Shown here: positions 63,929-64,000 of the stretch, in pieces
How positions within the stretch are numbered: position 1 is the stretch's first letter
How the letters are laid out: every line of letters begins with the position of its first letter
Origin: Gottfriedia sp002574545
GTDB taxonomy: Bacteria; Bacillota; Bacilli; Bacillales; Bacillaceae_G
Length of the DNA stretch: 64,000 nucleotides
Reading direction: 5' to 3' (one strand)
Assembly (NCBI GenBank): GCA_052180195.1
Contig: CP197469.1
Program-made: the position numbers and the translations under genes
The notes under the pieces: model-generated
Told to the model about the DNA's origin: nothing
Databases searched by the model: none
What the model saw: the letters and a program-made list of their open reading frames with translations, nothing else

Positions 63929-64000
63929 TTCTATATACAATAATGCCAATTGAATCGATTTTTCCCGTTGATCAACAAGAATTCGAATCACAGCAGTTTT
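63925..64000 (+). CDS. ylzJ: YlzJ-like protein, 5' part (cut by window end)
   Basis: A frame starting with TTG at 63925, overlapping the tepA stop, behind GAGGAG. It reads MILYTIMPIESIFPVD and runs to the edge. It matches the start and position of YlzJ, a small protein found between tepA and spoIIIE (ftsK) in Bacillus. Function unknown. Confidence 0.75.
   Translation, partial: MILYTIMPIESIFPVDQQEFESQQF

Noticed and set aside
1..64000. CRISPR array, tRNA or rRNA genes, IS elements with transposases
   Set aside because: No regularly spaced repeats, no cloverleaf-type or rRNA sequence and no transposase recognised; the only mobile elements are the group II intron and the dpaB recombinase element.

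Overview
The window is a stretch of chromosome from a low-GC, endospore-forming member of the Bacillaceae. Gene order follows the smc-ftsY-ffh ... codY ... rpsB-tsf ... polC-nusA-infB-pnp ... dpaA-dpaB-asd-dapG-dapA ... tepA segment of Bacillus subtilis almost gene for gene. The spore genes (dpaA/dpaB for dipicolinate, a CotA-type laccase), strong GGAGG ribosome binding sites and frequent TTG/GTG starts fit this. Species cannot be fixed from the sequence alone.

Layout. 1-8.8 kb: protein targeting and ribosome assembly (smc 3' end, ftsY, ylxM, ffh, rpsP, khpA, rimM, trmD, rplS, a signal peptidase, rbgA, rnhB). 9.1-20.1 kb: sucCD, dprA, topA, trmFO, xerC, hslVU, codY. 20.1-22.4 kb: the place where B. 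subtilis keeps its roughly 30-gene flagellar/chemotaxis operon; here only sigD remains, between AT-rich gene-free stretches. 22.4-31.7 kb: rpsB, tsf, pyrH, frr, uppS, cdsA, dxr, rseP, proS. 31.8-38.8 kb: polC, split by a group II intron. 39.0-49 kb: the rimP-nusA-ylxR-ylxQ-infB operon, rbfA, truB, ribF, rpsO, pnp. 49.2-59.4 kb: ylxY, mlpA, dpaA, an interrupted dpaB, asd, dapG, dapA. 59.5-64 kb: cotA on the minus strand, then rnjB, tepA and the start of ylzJ.

Two genes are split by elements that can be removed precisely. (1) The essential replicative polymerase gene polC carries a 2,674-bp group II intron (34665-37338; GTGCG at the 5' end, AT at the 3' end, domain V, a bulged A 7 nt from the 3' end). 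It lies one base after the Leu codon of the catalytic Asp-Ile-Asp-Leu motif and encodes a reverse transcriptase with an HNH domain. Splicing restores a 1,436-residue PolC. (2) The sporulation gene dpaB (spoVFB) is interrupted by a 2,820-bp element flanked by the 10-bp direct repeat TAATTTAATG. The element carries a large serine recombinase, a small protein that could be an excision factor, and an unknown 178-residue protein. Inside the two cores is a near-perfect 19-bp inverted repeat, as expected for the two halves of attP. Excision restores a 199-residue DpaB in frame. This is the skin / SPbeta-spsM / vfbin type of arrangement in very compact form: the mother cell could rebuild the gene to make dipicolinate for the spore.

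The remaining genes form ordinary housekeeping operons. Regulatory RNA candidates lie before rplS, rpsB, rpsO, rimP and dprA. A hairpin-forming repeat family lies downstream of infB and pnp. Several small genes expected from B. subtilis synteny (ylqD, swrB, ylxP, ymxH) are absent.
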